From the NCBI GenBank assembly GCA_023415035.1, contig JAEZLX010000055.1, positions 1 through 6,975 of the forward strand: a DNA stretch of 6,975 nucleotides, written 5' to 3'. Positions 6,326-6,975 of this stretch are shown in pieces; positions within the stretch are counted from its first letter, which is position 1, and each line of letters starts with the position of its first letter. The notes beneath the pieces were generated by a model, which ran no database searches, was not told where the DNA came from, and saw only the letters and a list, made by a program, of their open reading frames with translations. Position numbers and translations under genes: made by a program. The DNA is from Pseudomonadota bacterium (lineage in GTDB: Bacteria; Pseudomonadota; Gammaproteobacteria; Burkholderiales; Burkholderiaceae_C).

Positions 6326-6334
6326 CAGACCGCC

Positions 6335-6975
6335 ATGGCCAACATTTCCTCACCGGGCATCGGCAGCGGCGTCGACGTGCAAAGCATCGTGTCGCAGCTC
6401 GTGGCGCTGGAGCGATCACCCATCAAGCAGCTGCAGACCCAGGCCAGCACCCTGCAGACCAAGCTGTCGCTGTACGGCACCATCAAGTCCCAGATGTCCT
6501 CGCTGGCGGATGCGGCTTCGCGCCTGGCCTCGAGCACCACCTGGAAGGCCGCGACAGCCACCTCCACCAACACGGCCGCGGTGGGTGTCACGGCCAGCAC
6601 TGGCGCCCTGTCGGGCAATTATTCGGTGCAGGTGCAACAGCTCGCACGCGCGCAATCGGTGGCCTCGACAGCCTTCGCCGAAGGCGCCAGCGTGGGCACC
6701 GGGACCCTGACCATCGAGATCGGCCAATGGAGCGGCAACGGCTTCACGGCAGGCGAGGCAGACGCCATCCAGATCGAGATTGGCCCCGGCGACGACACGC
6801 TCTCGGCCATCGCAGCCAGGATCAACGCCGCGGGTTCCGATGTGCGTGCCTCCGTGCTGCGCGATGCCAATGGCGAGCGCCTGCTGGTTCAATCGGCCAA
6901 GACCGGCGAAGCCAGCGGCTTTCGCATCACCGCCGCCGATGACGACGGCAACCCCACCGACGCCACCGGCCTGTC
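6335..6975 (+). CDS. fliD: Flagellar filament cap protein (hook-associated protein 2), 5' part
   Basis: The first 213 codons are present and the gene runs off the right edge; the family is usually about 450-670 residues. FliD forms the cap at the filament tip and helps exported flagellin fold into place. The start MANISSPGIGSGVDVQSIV is typical: a disordered N-terminus with the GIGSGVD signature (8-14). A helical, heptad-like stretch follows (about 15-70, VSQLVALERSPIKQLQ), which with the C-terminus would form the D0/D1 coiled coil. Then comes the D2/D3 entry, with YSVQVQQLARAQ (96-107) and the block from DTLSAIAARINAAG (154-167) to ERLLVQSAKTG (181-191). It follows fliC by 158 nt and no separate promoter was recognised, so it may depend partly on read-through. 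No flaG gene lies between the two, unlike the arrangement in many pseudomonads and some betaproteobacteria. Confidence 0.95.
   Translation, partial: MANISSPGIGSGVDVQSIVSQLVALERSPIKQLQTQASTLQTKLSLYGTIKSQMSSLADAASRLASSTTWKAATATSTNTAAVGVTASTGALSGNYSVQVQQLARAQSVASTAFAEGASVGTGTLTIEIGQWSGNGFTAGEADAIQIEIGPGDDTLSAIAARINAAGSDVRASVLRDANGERLLVQSAKTGEASGFRITAADDDGNPTDATGL

Noticed and set aside
5244..6419. 391-codon minus-strand frame across fliC
   Set aside because: It is antisense to an unmistakable flagellin and to the fliD start; a GC-rich shadow frame.
1..6975. CRISPR arrays, tRNA or rRNA genes, insertion sequences
   Set aside because: None was seen: no regularly spaced repeats, no cloverleaf-like sequence and no transposase motifs on either strand.

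Overview
The window looks like a chromosomal piece of a GC-rich, flagellated Gram-negative bacterium. It is most likely a betaproteobacterium of the Burkholderiales or Rhodocyclales type. That placement rests on the flagellin N-terminus (MTTINTNVMSLNAQR), the high GC content and the fliC-fliD order. It is an inference, and no genus can be named from the sequence.

Layout. The left 4.9 kb is one leftward (minus-strand) cluster of three genes, read from right to left. First is a 794-residue HAD-type protein of the kind found in surface-polysaccharide loci (2526-4910). Second is a polysaccharide pyruvyl transferase family protein of 311 residues (1570-2505). Third is a methyltransferase-containing protein (1-1503) whose C-terminus runs off the left edge of the window and appears to be entering a further domain. 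The gaps between them are 20 and 66 nt, so they are probably one transcription unit. No convincing promoter was found for it.

A 426-bp divergent intergenic region (4911-5336) follows. It holds two candidate sigma-28 (FliA) promoters facing right, inverted repeats, and two small hairpins just ahead of the flagellin gene. To the right, on the plus strand, lie fliC (5337-6176, a short 279-residue flagellin), a 158-nt gap with two hairpins, and the start of fliD (6335 to the window end), the filament cap.

How the parts may work together. FliC is the filament subunit and FliD is the cap that folds subunits at the filament tip. The three divergent genes carry enzyme families typical of glycan synthesis and decoration. 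Their position back-to-back with fliC suggests a flagellin-glycosylation or flagellin-modification module, though an ordinary cell-surface polysaccharide role is equally possible on sequence alone. The surface-exposed middle of this FliC is short, acidic and very rich in threonine, which would suit O-linked modification. The most notable points are the domain makeup of the two large modification proteins, an altered RLH-type motif in the pyruvyl transferase family member, and the structured leader of fliC.
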